From contig JAJEIO010000056.1 in assembly GCA_022827835.1 (NCBI GenBank), positions 124,001 through 188,000 on the forward strand: DNA of 64,000 bases, given 5' to 3'. The stretch comes from Candidatus Latescibacterota bacterium (lineage in GTDB: Bacteria > Latescibacterota > UBA2968 > UBA8231). The notes under the pieces were generated by a model. The model worked only from the letters and a program-made list of their open reading frames with translations. It was not told where the DNA came from and did no database searches. Of the stretch, positions 49,328 through 58,092 are shown piece after piece. The position numbers were made by a program, and so were the translations under genes. Position 1 is the stretch's first letter. Every line of letters starts with the position of its first letter.

Positions 49328-51964
49328 GTGAGGAGATTGACGCTCTGTTTTGTAGCCCTTTTTCTTCCTATGGCTTTGAACGGGGCATGGGCCCAGTCGA
49401 AGGGTTACAGTTTGGGTGCGGACCGGGTGGAGGTGCGGACCCAAGCGCATTGGCAGGCTTGGGAGTTCCCGAGCGATATGGTGACCATAACGCCGTCTGG
49501 CTCGGTGCAGTCCAGATTCATACAAGTCCCGCACAATGCCATATTGAATGCGGCCGACTTCAGCTATCCCATTGATGGCAGCCTGCGAGATCAGTACGCC
49601 AATTCGTTTCAGGATGAAAATAACACGCTGCTGGCGCGCGGGGGTATCAAAAGGGCTGGTTCAAATCCGCAGCTAGCGGAGCGGGCCATTGACGCAGATC
49701 TGAATACAGCTTGGGAGCCGGATTCGGCTGATCCCCTGCGGGACTGGGTGTTGGAGATTGATCTTGGCCGTCTGGTGTCGGCCACCAAGGTCGTTGTGCG
49801 CTTTGCTGAAGAAGGGGATCCGTTTCTGCAATTCAGGGTGCATTCGGCAGGGGGGCAAAACCCCTTTGGCACAGCCGATCGCAGCGGTGCCTTGGACTAC
49901 ACCCTAGTGGGCGGCACTACCCAGCCCAATCGCGACCAGCGAGTCTTTGAGTTCGACCTCGCACCACTGGGCACCCATACAGAAGAGTGGACCGGCCGCA
50001 TTATGCAGTACCTGCGCGTCGCGGCCACGGCCACTAATGGCGAACGGGCGCAACAGCTCTCTGCCGAGGAGTATCAGGCGTTGGCAGCAGAGAACCAAGG
50101 CGTGGTGGAATACGTCTGGAAAATCGCTGGCGAAGAGCGTCTAGTAACGGCCGAGCGCTACGATCAGTTGCCACTTGAGCAGCAGGGTGGGGTGCGCTAT
50201 TACCGCCGCGAACGACCCCAACTCGCCGAGGTGGAGGTGTGGACTATAGGCGAGAACATTGCCTTGGGAATCGTAGAGCGCGGTGGAAATCTACACGATG
50301 TCAATCCCAATTCTTCGCCTGAACTTGCCGTTGACGGCAACGTGCGCACCGAGTGGCAGGGCATGGTTTATTTCCCCACCGGAGAGACCGCTGAGTGGGG
50401 GCTGTTGAATGTGAATCTGGGCTCTCACTTTTTGGTCCATGCCGTGCGCATCATTACCCGCGTCGGAGGCAGAAACCTGATTGGCTATATATTGCGCGGT
50501 TCGGACGGCTCGCTAGCCCCCGATGGTAGTTTGATTTGGGAGGAATTGAGTGGTGAGACACGGCAGCTAAACCAGAATACGCGGCTGTTCGAAGATCACT
50601 TCGAGCCGCGCCCAATACGCTTTCTGGAATTCCGCAACCTAGATATTGCTCGCCGCACTAGGGCCCATGAAGGGCACCGGATACTGAGCACGGTGACCGA
50701 AATCCAAGTTTTTGCCAACGGACACCTACCGATCCTCGAGATGACTTCCGACCTCATTGATCTGGGGAGTTCCAAGACGCTGACGACCATCGACTGGGAA
50801 GCCGACACCCCCTCGGGCACGGCGGTAGAAATCCGCACCCGCACGGGAAACGATCTGCGCGAAGTAAACCGCTATTTCAAAAAAGACGGCACGGAAGTAG
50901 CCAACAAAGAAGAATACGAGAAGCAGCCGTCTTTCTATCAGGGGGATATTCTTACCGAGTTCCTGCCGGGACCGGGCTGGAGCAACTGGAGTCAAGTCTA
51001 TGTCAAACCGGGCGAAGTCATACGTTCCCCCAATCCCCGGCGCTATATGATGATCCAGGCGAGACTGCTCAGTGAAGACGCGGCAGTGGCCGCCAGCTTA
51101 GAGTCGATCCAAGTCCATTTCACAGCGCCGTTGGTGGATCGCATCGCTGGGGAGATAGAGCCTAAGCGGGATGTCCCCAGTGGCGAGCTCACGGATTTTG
51201 ACCTCTTTATCCGCCCCTCCTTTGCTGCTCAAGACCCGGGATTCGACCGCATCCGCCTCGTCGCGCCTTCGCGGGCGAATATCGAACTGCGCCAAGTGAG
51301 TTTAGGAGACGAAAGCGAGTTTGCCGCCGGCAGTGAGGAAATATTTGCCGAGGTGGAAAAAGGCCGTTTTGAGAATGGAGTGGGGGAGGAACTGGAATTG
51401 ACTAAGGTGGCGATTGATACGCTGCAACTCGGCTTGCCAAGAATACTGCGGCGAGGCAGTGCGGATATTGTGCGGGTCTCTTTTTCGTCGCGCGTCTTCT
51501 TGAGCGGTGCCACTTTTGCAGCCGAAGTTGGGCGCTCGACGCAAGCGGACAACTGGCAGAGGGTGGACCCAGCGGACCCGGTGGGAGACGAATTAGCCGC
51601 TGGTGAGGGGTTGACAGTATTGACGACTGCCCGCCGCGGGCAGATCGGGACAATCGAGGTAGATCCCGCCACCTTTACCCCAAATGGCGACGGCATTAAC
51701 GACAGGGCTGTCTTTTCGTTTGCCGTGCTCAAAGTCAATGTAGCTAGGCAAGTAGTGGTCTATTTATACGACCTAGCAGGCAGGGAAGTGAGGCGTCTTT
51801 CTGAGAGGCGCAATATGGCGAATGGGCTGTATAGCCTCGTCTGGGACGGACGGGACGAATGGGGAACGTTAGTGTCTCCGGGCCTTTACCTCGCCCGTAT
51901 TGAGGTAGATGACGACTCGGAGGATGACAACTCGGCTGTTCGTCTGGTTGGGGTGGCGTATTGA
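49328..51964 (+). CDS. Exported discoidin-like protein with FlgD/type IX-like C-terminal module (paralogue 3)
   Basis: 878 residues from GTG 49328, chosen over ATG 49280 and ATG 49310 because GGAG precedes it at 8 bases and it gives a clean signal (MRRLTLCFVALFLPM ... GAWAQ). Largest of the three paralogues: two discoidin-like halves (LEIDLGRLVSATKVVVRF; VNLGSHFLVHAVRIITRVGG), three aromatic-QG motifs (EEYQALAAENQG, Tyr249; ERYDQLPLEQQG, Tyr278; EEYEKQPSFYQG, Tyr530), IDLGSSKTLTTIDW, VEIRTRTGND, and the C-terminal FTPNGDGINDRAVFSF (about 783-798), YDLAGREVRRL, WDGRDEWGTLVSPGLYLARIEV. Last gene of the cluster. Confidence 0.8.
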   Translation: MRRLTLCFVALFLPMALNGAWAQSKGYSLGADRVEVRTQAHWQAWEFPSDMVTITPSGSVQSRFIQVPHNAILNAADFSYPIDGSLRDQYANSFQDENNTLLARGGIKRAGSNPQLAERAIDADLNTAWEPDSADPLRDWVLEIDLGRLVSATKVVVRFAEEGDPFLQFRVHSAGGQNPFGTADRSGALDYTLVGGTTQPNRDQRVFEFDLAPLGTHTEEWTGRIMQYLRVAATATNGERAQQLSAEEYQALAAENQGVVEYVWKIAGEERLVTAERYDQLPLEQQGGVRYYRRERPQLAEVEVWTIGENIALGIVERGGNLHDVNPNSSPELAVDGNVRTEWQGMVYFPTGETAEWGLLNVNLGSHFLVHAVRIITRVGGRNLIGYILRGSDGSLAPDGSLIWEELSGETRQLNQNTRLFEDHFEPRPIRFLEFRNLDIARRTRAHEGHRILSTVTEIQVFANGHLPILEMTSDLIDLGSSKTLTTIDWEADTPSGTAVEIRTRTGNDLREVNRYFKKDGTEVANKEEYEKQPSFYQGDILTEFLPGPGWSNWSQVYVKPGEVIRSPNPRRYMMIQARLLSEDAAVAASLESIQVHFTAPLVDRIAGEIEPKRDVPSGELTDFDLFIRPSFAAQDPGFDRIRLVAPSRANIELRQVSLGDESEFAAGSEEIFAEVEKGRFENGVGEELELTKVAIDTLQLGLPRILRRGSADIVRVSFSSRVFLSGATFAAEVGRSTQADNWQRVDPADPVGDELAAGEGLTVLTTARRGQIGTIEVDPATFTPNGDGINDRAVFSFAVLKVNVARQVVVYLYDLAGREVRRLSERRNMANGLYSLVWDGRDEWGTLVSPGLYLARIEVDDDSEDDNSAVRLVGVAY

Positions 51965-52018
51965 CTTTTGCGATGCGTCGGTGGTCGCATAACGGCCGTT
52001 GACACTCGCTGGGAGTGC

Positions 52019-52039
52019 GGGCGGGCCACAGGCCCGCCC
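52019..52039. repeat. GC-rich hairpin between convergent genes
   Basis: Perfect nine-base-pair stem (GGGCGGGCC/GGCCCGCCC) with a three-base loop, in the 142-base gap between paralogue 3 and the Rieske genes. It resembles widespread REP-type hairpins. No T-run follows, so it is not a typical terminator, although it may stall polymerase. The rest of the gap holds only short ATTACGGC repeats (near 52066 and 52075). Confidence 0.6.
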
Positions 52040-52106
52040 CTACCGGCAATTTATCAAATTCAATTATTACGGCTATTACGGCGACTTACCATTCCCTACT
52101 GCTTCG

Positions 52107-53834
52107 CTACTCGTACAGCTCTACTGCGGTCTCGCCTCGGGCAAAGCGCTGCGCCGTTTGCACTGCCGACTGACTGCCCGTATTGCGCCGCACATCCGTA
52201 GCCCAGCGAGCCAGCCCCACCAGCAACTGTCCCCGCGCCGGATGGTCGGCGCAACGGCTCCACTCTTCGCTGACCGTGCGCAAGCCGTGCAGCAAATGCC
52301 AGCCATTGTCGTCTTTAAGGATAGTTTGGCCTAATTCGCGTAGCAGACAGTCGCCGTCAAAGCCTCGGTGTAAGTACTCGCGCACCAAGCGGCCTACTTC
52401 GCGGATCTGGATGGTCTCAATTGCCTCGATTACCTCGGTTAGGGCCTCGTCTTGGCCAGCAGACGCTTCTTCCGGGTTCGGATGTGCTCGCAGGGGCCGG
52501 GGCGTGATATTGAGCCAGCGGTTTTCGAAGAATTGCCAAGCCGCGTGGTATAGGGCTTGGGCCGCGACCTGATCACCGGCGAAGCGCCGAGCCGTGCGCA
52601 CGGACGCGGCTAAGAGCATTTCGTGGTTCAAGTCGAACCAACCGGGGCTCATATTCACTGGCGTACGAGCCATGCGGTCGGCCGCTAACAGCACCATGGT
52701 GGAGACCACTTGCTCGATATCGGCTCCCGCTTTTAGCACCCGGGTCACCGCGCCAAAGGTCTCTTCTATGTCGCCGCTGACCAAACCGGCGGCCAACAGA
52801 TCCGAGTCGAAATCCCCCGAACCGGACGCGTACTGGGCGATCACCGGCTCCACCTCGGCGAACAAGTCTATGGCCTCCCGACGGGCCTCTTGCGGGGCCG
52901 GTCGGTTCCGTCCCAGCATTTTGGCGGCCAGATTGCACACCAAGAGTTGGGAGCGGTCCCAGCCGAATTCCTCCAGCAACTCGGCTAGATAGCCCAAGTG
53001 GATCAGGGTTTCGGTCATGCCCAGCAGATAAGGCTCGACCGCGCACTCGTACAACAGCGGCACAATGCGGTCGTCGCAGTCGCCCAAATGCCGCGCAGTT
53101 ACTAGGCATTTCTCAATGCCCTCCCAGGTCTTGTCGGCGCTGAAGATATGGACCCAGCGAGCCAGTTTGTCCCAGTTTATCGGCTGCGGCAGCGGGTGGA
53201 TTTGGGGGCGGTCTCCGGCCCGTCCGGCGGCTCCCGAGGCTGCCATCATGAGTGGGATGAGGCGGTCGGCTGGCTCGTACAGGCGGGCCACCTTTACGCC
53301 GTTGACCAGCAAGGCTACATCGCGGCCGCCATCGGGGCCTCGCTCGGTGGCGATAAAGCGGCCCATGTGTTCCATCAGCAGGTGCAGCGTCTCATCCTCG
53401 GAGACCCCTCGGGCCAGCAGGATAGCGATAGCTTTGGACAAGGTCCAATTGTCGCCGCTGAGCAGTCCTTCCTTCAGGAGCAGGAAGTGGGCGTCGCCGC
53501 GCTTGGAGTTGGCTCCGGCCACATCGATAAATACCTGACCGTCGCGTTCTTCTACCGGATAAGTGTCTAAATCGTCGCAGCCGCCAGTGAAACAGCCACC
53601 ACCCCGCATATCGTAGCTCCAGCCGTGCCAGTCGCAGGTGAGCACGCCATTGCGCACGCGGCCTCGGGTGAGGGGGTACCCCATGTGTGGACATTGGTTA
53701 TCTGTGGCGTATAAGGTGCCTTGGTGGCGAAAGAGAGCCACGCTGCGGCCTTCGATCCGCACTGCCTTGGGCCGGCCTTCCTCCACTTCGTCGGCGTGGG
53801 CTACCGGTACAAAAGTACTCGCTTGTTCGGACAT
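52107..53834 (-). CDS. Rieske iron-sulfur protein with a large helical domain (copy A)
   Basis: 575 residues. Residues 1-105 are a Rieske domain with ligands Cys48, His50, Cys67, His70 (CPHMGYPL ... CDWHGWSYD), the spacing of oxygenase-type ferredoxin subunits. The remaining 470 residues are all-helical (for example DETLHLLMEHMGRFIATERG, AVEPYLLGMTETLIHLGYLAELL, LLAADRMARTPVN) and contain no second iron site I recognise; parts recall questin-oxidase-like proteins. AAGGAG precedes the ATG. It begins 10 bases after copy B and shares its whole architecture. Confidence 0.75.
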   Translation of the reverse strand: MSEQASTFVPVAHADEVEEGRPKAVRIEGRSVALFRHQGTLYATDNQCPHMGYPLTRGRVRNGVLTCDWHGWSYDMRGGGCFTGGCDDLDTYPVEERDGQVFIDVAGANSKRGDAHFLLLKEGLLSGDNWTLSKAIAILLARGVSEDETLHLLMEHMGRFIATERGPDGGRDVALLVNGVKVARLYEPADRLIPLMMAASGAAGRAGDRPQIHPLPQPINWDKLARWVHIFSADKTWEGIEKCLVTARHLGDCDDRIVPLLYECAVEPYLLGMTETLIHLGYLAELLEEFGWDRSQLLVCNLAAKMLGRNRPAPQEARREAIDLFAEVEPVIAQYASGSGDFDSDLLAAGLVSGDIEETFGAVTRVLKAGADIEQVVSTMVLLAADRMARTPVNMSPGWFDLNHEMLLAASVRTARRFAGDQVAAQALYHAAWQFFENRWLNITPRPLRAHPNPEEASAGQDEALTEVIEAIETIQIREVGRLVREYLHRGFDGDCLLRELGQTILKDDNGWHLLHGLRTVSEEWSRCADHPARGQLLVGLARWATDVRRNTGSQSAVQTAQRFARGETAVELYE

Positions 53835-53844
53835 GGTTTTCTCC

Positions 53845-55575
53845 TTAGTCCTCGAAGATATCTACGGCTGTGTGGCCTTGGGCAAAGCGCAGAGCCGCGC
53901 GCGCAGCCGAGCCACTGTCTTTGTTGGTGCGCACATCTGTGGCAAAGCGGGCTAGCCCTACCAAGATCTGCAATCGAGCTGGGTGGTCGCTTTCAGCAAA
54001 ACGCTCCCACTCTGCGAAAACGGTCCCCAGCGTGGGGAGTAGCTGATGGGCTGTGTCGTCCCACAGGATGGCCCGACCCATAGCTTCTATCAGGGGTTCT
54101 CCTGGGTGATCGGCTAGTCCGTAGGCCAAGACGCGGGGGCCTACCTCTTGGACATTGAGCGTCTGGATGGCCTCCACAATGGACGCCGGATTTTCTGCGG
54201 TCGCCGAGGTCGTAAGAGACTCGCTCAGGGGGCGGTAGGGAATGTTGAGCCAGCGGTCGTCGAAAAACTGCCACGCTGAGTGGACCAGCCCTCGAGCCGC
54301 GGCTGTGGGACCTCCGTAATGCCGCACTGTGCGCAGGGCCGCGGCCAAGTTGAATTCCCGGGTGAGACAGGGCCAGCCCGCCTCCACGTTTACCGGCACT
54401 CGGGCCATGCGGTCGGCTGCCAGCAGCAGGCAGGTGTCGATGAGGCGGTCGATACTGACTCCGGCTTCTAGCTGTTGGGTCAAGGCTCCAAAAGCGGTTT
54501 CCAAATCGGCGCTCACTAGTGCCTTGACCAAGCTGTCTTCGTCGTAGGGGACTTCTGGATCGCCGGCTTGGACTTGGGCTAAGACCGGCTCCATATCGCC
54601 CATGAGGGCAATGGCGTCTCTGCGGAAGCGCTCGGGCTCACCGCGACCGCGACCTACTAGCTTGGCTCCTAAGTTGAAAACCAACTCCCCGGCCTGATCC
54701 CAGCCGAATTCCTCCTGTACTCGGGCCAAGTGGTCCAGCCAGATGATGTGGTCGGCAAAGCCGAGAAAATAGGGGGTTGTCGCACAGTCGAAGAGCAGGG
54801 GGAGGATGGTCTCTTGATAGCCCGCGTGGCCAGCGGTGAACAGGCAGCGCTCAATGCGCCCGGCTTGGCCGTCGCGGGAGAAAGCGCGCACCCAACGCTC
54901 AATAGAATCCCATTCCACTGGATCGGGTAAGGGGACCACATCCAATCGCTCGGCTGCGTCCCCGGCCGCGGCTCCGGCTGCCGTGGTCAGGGCGATCAAA
55001 CGGTCCTCGCCTTCGTAGCGCCGCGCTACTTGGAGGCCGGACAGCAGGAGTACCACGTCTTGGCCTCCCTCGGCCTCGTGGGAACTGGCGATGTGGCGGC
55101 CTAGGTGGCGCACGACCAACTCTACGATGTCGTCTTGGGGCACGTCGCCGCGCAACAGCAGGGCGATGGCCTTGGATTGGGTCCAGCGGTCGCAGCTCAG
55201 CAGGCCCTCCCACAAGAGGTTCAGGTGTTCCTCGCGCCGCCGGTAGCTCGGCTCGGGAACCTCGACCCAGATATCGGGGCCGCGCACCTCCACGGCAAAA
55301 GTCTGCAAATCGTCGCACTCGCGGTTGAAGCAACCGCCGCCCGCCAAGTCGAAGCTGCGGCCGTGCCAGTCGCAGGTGAGCACTCCGTGCCTCACTACTC
55401 CGCGCACCAGCGGATATCCCATGTGGGGGCATTGGTTGTCGGTGGCGTAGATCTTTTCTCCCTCGTTGAACAAAGCAATGCTGCGCTCGCGGCCCAACCG
55501 CACTGCCCGGGCTTGGCCCGGTGGCACGGATTCGAGTGGAGCGGCGTTTACCCATTGCGTTTTTTGTGCGGACAT
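53845..55575 (-). CDS. Rieske iron-sulfur protein with a large helical domain (copy B)
   Basis: 576 residues from ATG 55575, fixed by AGGAGGTG just before it. Rieske ligands Cys49, His51, Cys68, His71 (CPHMGYPL ... CDWHGRSFD). The helical domain matches copy A along its length (IALLLRGDVPQDDIVELVVRH, CATTPYFLGFADHIIWLDHLA, LLAADRMARVPVN, WQFFDDRWLNIP). The two are tandem duplicates that have diverged widely in sequence but not in layout. First gene of the pair, transcribed from the promoter at 55631-55659. A two-subunit or hetero-oligomeric oxidoreductase is possible. Confidence 0.75.
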   Translation of the reverse strand: MSAQKTQWVNAAPLESVPPGQARAVRLGRERSIALFNEGEKIYATDNQCPHMGYPLVRGVVRHGVLTCDWHGRSFDLAGGGCFNRECDDLQTFAVEVRGPDIWVEVPEPSYRRREEHLNLLWEGLLSCDRWTQSKAIALLLRGDVPQDDIVELVVRHLGRHIASSHEAEGGQDVVLLLSGLQVARRYEGEDRLIALTTAAGAAAGDAAERLDVVPLPDPVEWDSIERWVRAFSRDGQAGRIERCLFTAGHAGYQETILPLLFDCATTPYFLGFADHIIWLDHLARVQEEFGWDQAGELVFNLGAKLVGRGRGEPERFRRDAIALMGDMEPVLAQVQAGDPEVPYDEDSLVKALVSADLETAFGALTQQLEAGVSIDRLIDTCLLLAADRMARVPVNVEAGWPCLTREFNLAAALRTVRHYGGPTAAARGLVHSAWQFFDDRWLNIPYRPLSESLTTSATAENPASIVEAIQTLNVQEVGPRVLAYGLADHPGEPLIEAMGRAILWDDTAHQLLPTLGTVFAEWERFAESDHPARLQILVGLARFATDVRTNKDSGSAARAALRFAQGHTAVDIFED

Positions 55576-55630
55576 GACACCTCCTGTATGGGGCAGATTG
55601 GGGATAAGCGTTGTTCTTTTTCTGAACAAA

Positions 55631-55659
55631 ATAATACTGAACAAATGTTTAGTTGTCAA
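55631..55659 (-). promoter_or_regulatory. Promoter of the Rieske pair with an operator-like palindrome
   Basis: Minus-strand TTGACA (55659-55654), 17 bases, TATTAT (55636-55631). The spacer is almost filled by the near-perfect inverted repeat CTGAACAAATGTTTAG (55637-55652 as read on the plus strand). Its left half is repeated in direct orientation 15 bases away (55622-55630). Such a layout is typical for a TetR-like repressor; no repressor gene is near. Confidence 0.6.
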
Positions 55660-55955
55660 GGGGCAAAACACAATCCGCAGATGGACGCAGAATAGTAGGA
55701 ACAAGACGATCCACCGCTTGAATCGTTCAAATCATGCCGCACTGCTATATCTAGCCGTTGCCGCCACAATCCCTGTCCGCCCGCTCCGGCCTTGATACGG
55801 CAAAGATTCCCGGTTTAATTGGAATGCCCTTATGAAAGCGAAAGCTGCTCGACTTTTAACAGAAAGCAGGACATGAGCGATCCGGCCCCGATTGTCCAAG
55901 ACGCCTTGGTCCAGAGCTACGCTATCAGGCTCGGCCCAGACGGTCACTGAACGTC
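55660..55955. other. Intergenic region with two minute overlapping reading frames
   Basis: Between the divergent Rieske promoter and the kinase-like gene. The plus strand holds MKAKAARLLTESRT (55832-55876), whose stop overlaps the ATG of a 25-codon frame, MSDPAPIVQDALVQSYAIRL plus a few more (55873-55950). The overlaps look like those of translated genes, but both are too short to call; they may be remnants. I see nothing else here. Confidence 0.3.
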
Positions 55956-56534
55956 TTGTCGAATTACTACGAACATGGACCGCTGGTCCTGTTGCAGCGT
56001 CCGATTGTCCTCATCGGCTTCTTAGGCGTTGACCAACACGGCTTGGGCCGCGACTTGGCCGCCTTGAGCGGCTTGCCTCTCATCGAAGTGGACCGCTGGA
56101 TCGAACACGAGGCCGGCCAGTCCTTGGTTTCCCTCGTGCAGACGCAGGGTATAGAGGCCCTGCGCCAATTAGAAGACCGCTTTCTCGCCCAAGCGCTGAC
56201 CACTCGCCCGCCCGGCATCGTCGTCTTGGGCGATGGGGCGCTGATCAAAGAAGTGAACCTACAGCAGGTACTGGACAAAGCGACGTTGGTGTACCTCAAA
56301 TTGTCGCTGGCAAGCACTTATTGGAAGCTGCGCCACCAAACCGTAGGATTGCATCCGCTGCTGCTACAACCGCCCGAAAGTACGGAGGAACTCCGGCCGT
56401 TACTGGCCGAGCGCCAAGGCGGTTTTGACCAAGCCCATGTAACGTTGGACATGGACGAGATGCCGCCAGAGGCGGCGCTGCGCCACTTGTTAGATAAGCT
56501 GCCCCAATGGGGGACGGCGCGGCCCGTATCTTAG
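55956..56534 (+). CDS. Shikimate-kinase-like protein without a P-loop
   Basis: 192 residues from TTG 55956. The fold pattern of AroK is clear: VLIGFLGVDQHGLGRDLA (residues 18-35) where AroK has GFMGxGKSTVGRxLA, LPLIEVDRWIEHEAGQSL, LRQLEDRFLAQAL, IVVLGDGALI, VYLKLSLASTYWKLR. The Lys and Ser/Thr of the P-loop are replaced by Gln-His-Gly, so ATP binding of the normal kind is not expected. The Asp of the DxD-like site is kept as VDR. A pseudokinase or a relative with a new ligand. The weak start leaves room for doubt about the first residues. Confidence 0.65.
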   Translation: MSNYYEHGPLVLLQRPIVLIGFLGVDQHGLGRDLAALSGLPLIEVDRWIEHEAGQSLVSLVQTQGIEALRQLEDRFLAQALTTRPPGIVVLGDGALIKEVNLQQVLDKATLVYLKLSLASTYWKLRHQTVGLHPLLLQPPESTEELRPLLAERQGGFDQAHVTLDMDEMPPEAALRHLLDKLPQWGTARPVS

Positions 56535-56610
56535 GTTTGCCCTACCCGGCCTCCGGCGATACTTTTTTGATCGAACTCGCCCTTGCTCTCACCATCTCAG
56601 GAGACTTGTC

Positions 56611-58092
56611 ATGTTAGACCCTCAGTACCTCCTCGGCGACGAGGAGATGCAGCAGTTCATAGCCGAGGGCTATCTCACGCTCAAATCCTCGCTGCCCGCC
56701 TCCCTCCACCAAGACATCTATCAGCGTACCGAAGAGGTCTTTGCCAAGGAGGGCAATCCCGGCAACAACGTCCTGCCCCGCATCCCAGCGTTGCAGCAGG
56801 TCTTTGACGATCCGGTCGTGTGCGGTGCTCTCACTTCGGTGGTAGGGGAGGATTACGTCATGCACGCCCACCGCCACTGCCACATCAATCGGGCCGGTAG
56901 CGAGGGCGGTGGCTGGCACAAGGATAGCTACTGGGGCTATCACAAGGTGCGCTATCACCGCAATCGCTGGGTGATGATTTTCTACTACCCACAAGACGTC
57001 ACCTTGGAAAACGGCCCTACCGCGGTCATGCCCGGCACGCACTACTACAACGGTCGCGCAGACGACGAGCAGGACGAGCGGCACTTGCCGGTTCTCGGCG
57101 AGGCCGGCACCTGCACCTTAGTGCATTTTGACTTGTGGCACCGGGCCATGCCCAACAGCACGGCGGCCAACCGCTACATGATGAAGTTCCAATTTACCCG
57201 CCTCAGTGAGCCGACCCGACCCAGTTGGAACATCCAAGCTCCGGGGTGGCCGGCCAATGGCTCGGTGCCCTCTAGCAAGCATCGAGTCGTGTGGTCGCGG
57301 ATATGGGATTGGCACGCGGGAGCCCAAAATCGCGCCGATGCCAACGGGCAGATTGAACAACTAAGCGAGTCCCTTAATGGGACGTTGGAACAACGCTTGG
57401 CAGCAACCGACGCCCTCGGCAGGTTGGGGGAAAAGGCCGCTTCTGCGCTGGACGCGCTGCTCGGCGCGCTGGGCGATGAGGCCGAGCCGGTGCGCCTCAA
57501 CGCGGCGTATGCGCTAGGGGCGGTGGGTGTGGCCGCAGTAGGTCCGTTGATTGCCGCCCTCGACGACGAGCGGGAACACGTGCGCGAGCACGCCGCGTAT
57601 GCACTGGGTGCGGTGGGGGAGGAAGCGGTGGACGCCTTGGTCGCAGCTCTCGGCGATGAGCGCGCTCATGTGCGAGGTTTTGCCGCGTACGCGCTAGGCG
57701 ACATGGGGGCAAGCGCTGGGACCGACGCCGTGGACGCCCTGTGCAAGCTAACTGACGATCCGGACGCATGGGTGCGGCGCAACGTGGCCGAGGCTCTCGG
57801 AACCATTGAGTTGAATCCAGAAGCCTCGGTGTCCGCGTTGGCTGCGCTGCTGGCGGACGAGGACGAGCAGGTGCGCTTCAACGCCGCGTATGCGCTGGCC
57901 CACTTCGGCCCGGCGGCTGCAGCGGCCACGGACGCGTTAGCCGCGGCCCTCAGCGATGAGAATCGCTACGTCCAAGGGCACAGCTCGGCGGCCCTGCAAC
58001 AGATTGGCACGCCCGAGGCCCAAGACGTATTGCTGCACCATTTGACCGCGGCGCGCTGGTGCCCCATAACGACCAAGGAGACCACGTTCTGA
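56611..58092 (+). CDS. Phytanoyl-CoA dioxygenase-like domain fused to HEAT repeats
   Basis: 493 residues. Residues 1 to about 240: PhyH-type non-haem iron(II)/2-oxoglutarate oxygenase with the HxD...H facial triad His103, Asp105 (WHKDSYWG) and His177 (HFDLWHRAMPN), and an Arg in NRYMMKF for 2-oxoglutarate. Residues about 250-480: at least six HEAT/PBS-type repeats (VRLNAAYALGAVG, VREHAAYALGAVG, VRGFAAYALGDMG, VRRNVAEALGTIE, VRFNAAYALAHFG). The repeats should bind a partner or substrate. AGGAGA precedes the ATG. The last codons overlap the start of the peptidase gene. Confidence 0.9.
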   Translation: MLDPQYLLGDEEMQQFIAEGYLTLKSSLPASLHQDIYQRTEEVFAKEGNPGNNVLPRIPALQQVFDDPVVCGALTSVVGEDYVMHAHRHCHINRAGSEGGGWHKDSYWGYHKVRYHRNRWVMIFYYPQDVTLENGPTAVMPGTHYYNGRADDEQDERHLPVLGEAGTCTLVHFDLWHRAMPNSTAANRYMMKFQFTRLSEPTRPSWNIQAPGWPANGSVPSSKHRVVWSRIWDWHAGAQNRADANGQIEQLSESLNGTLEQRLAATDALGRLGEKAASALDALLGALGDEAEPVRLNAAYALGAVGVAAVGPLIAALDDEREHVREHAAYALGAVGEEAVDALVAALGDERAHVRGFAAYALGDMGASAGTDAVDALCKLTDDPDAWVRRNVAEALGTIELNPEASVSALAALLADEDEQVRFNAAYALAHFGPAAAAATDALAAALSDENRYVQGHSSAALQQIGTPEAQDVLLHHLTAARWCPITTKETTF

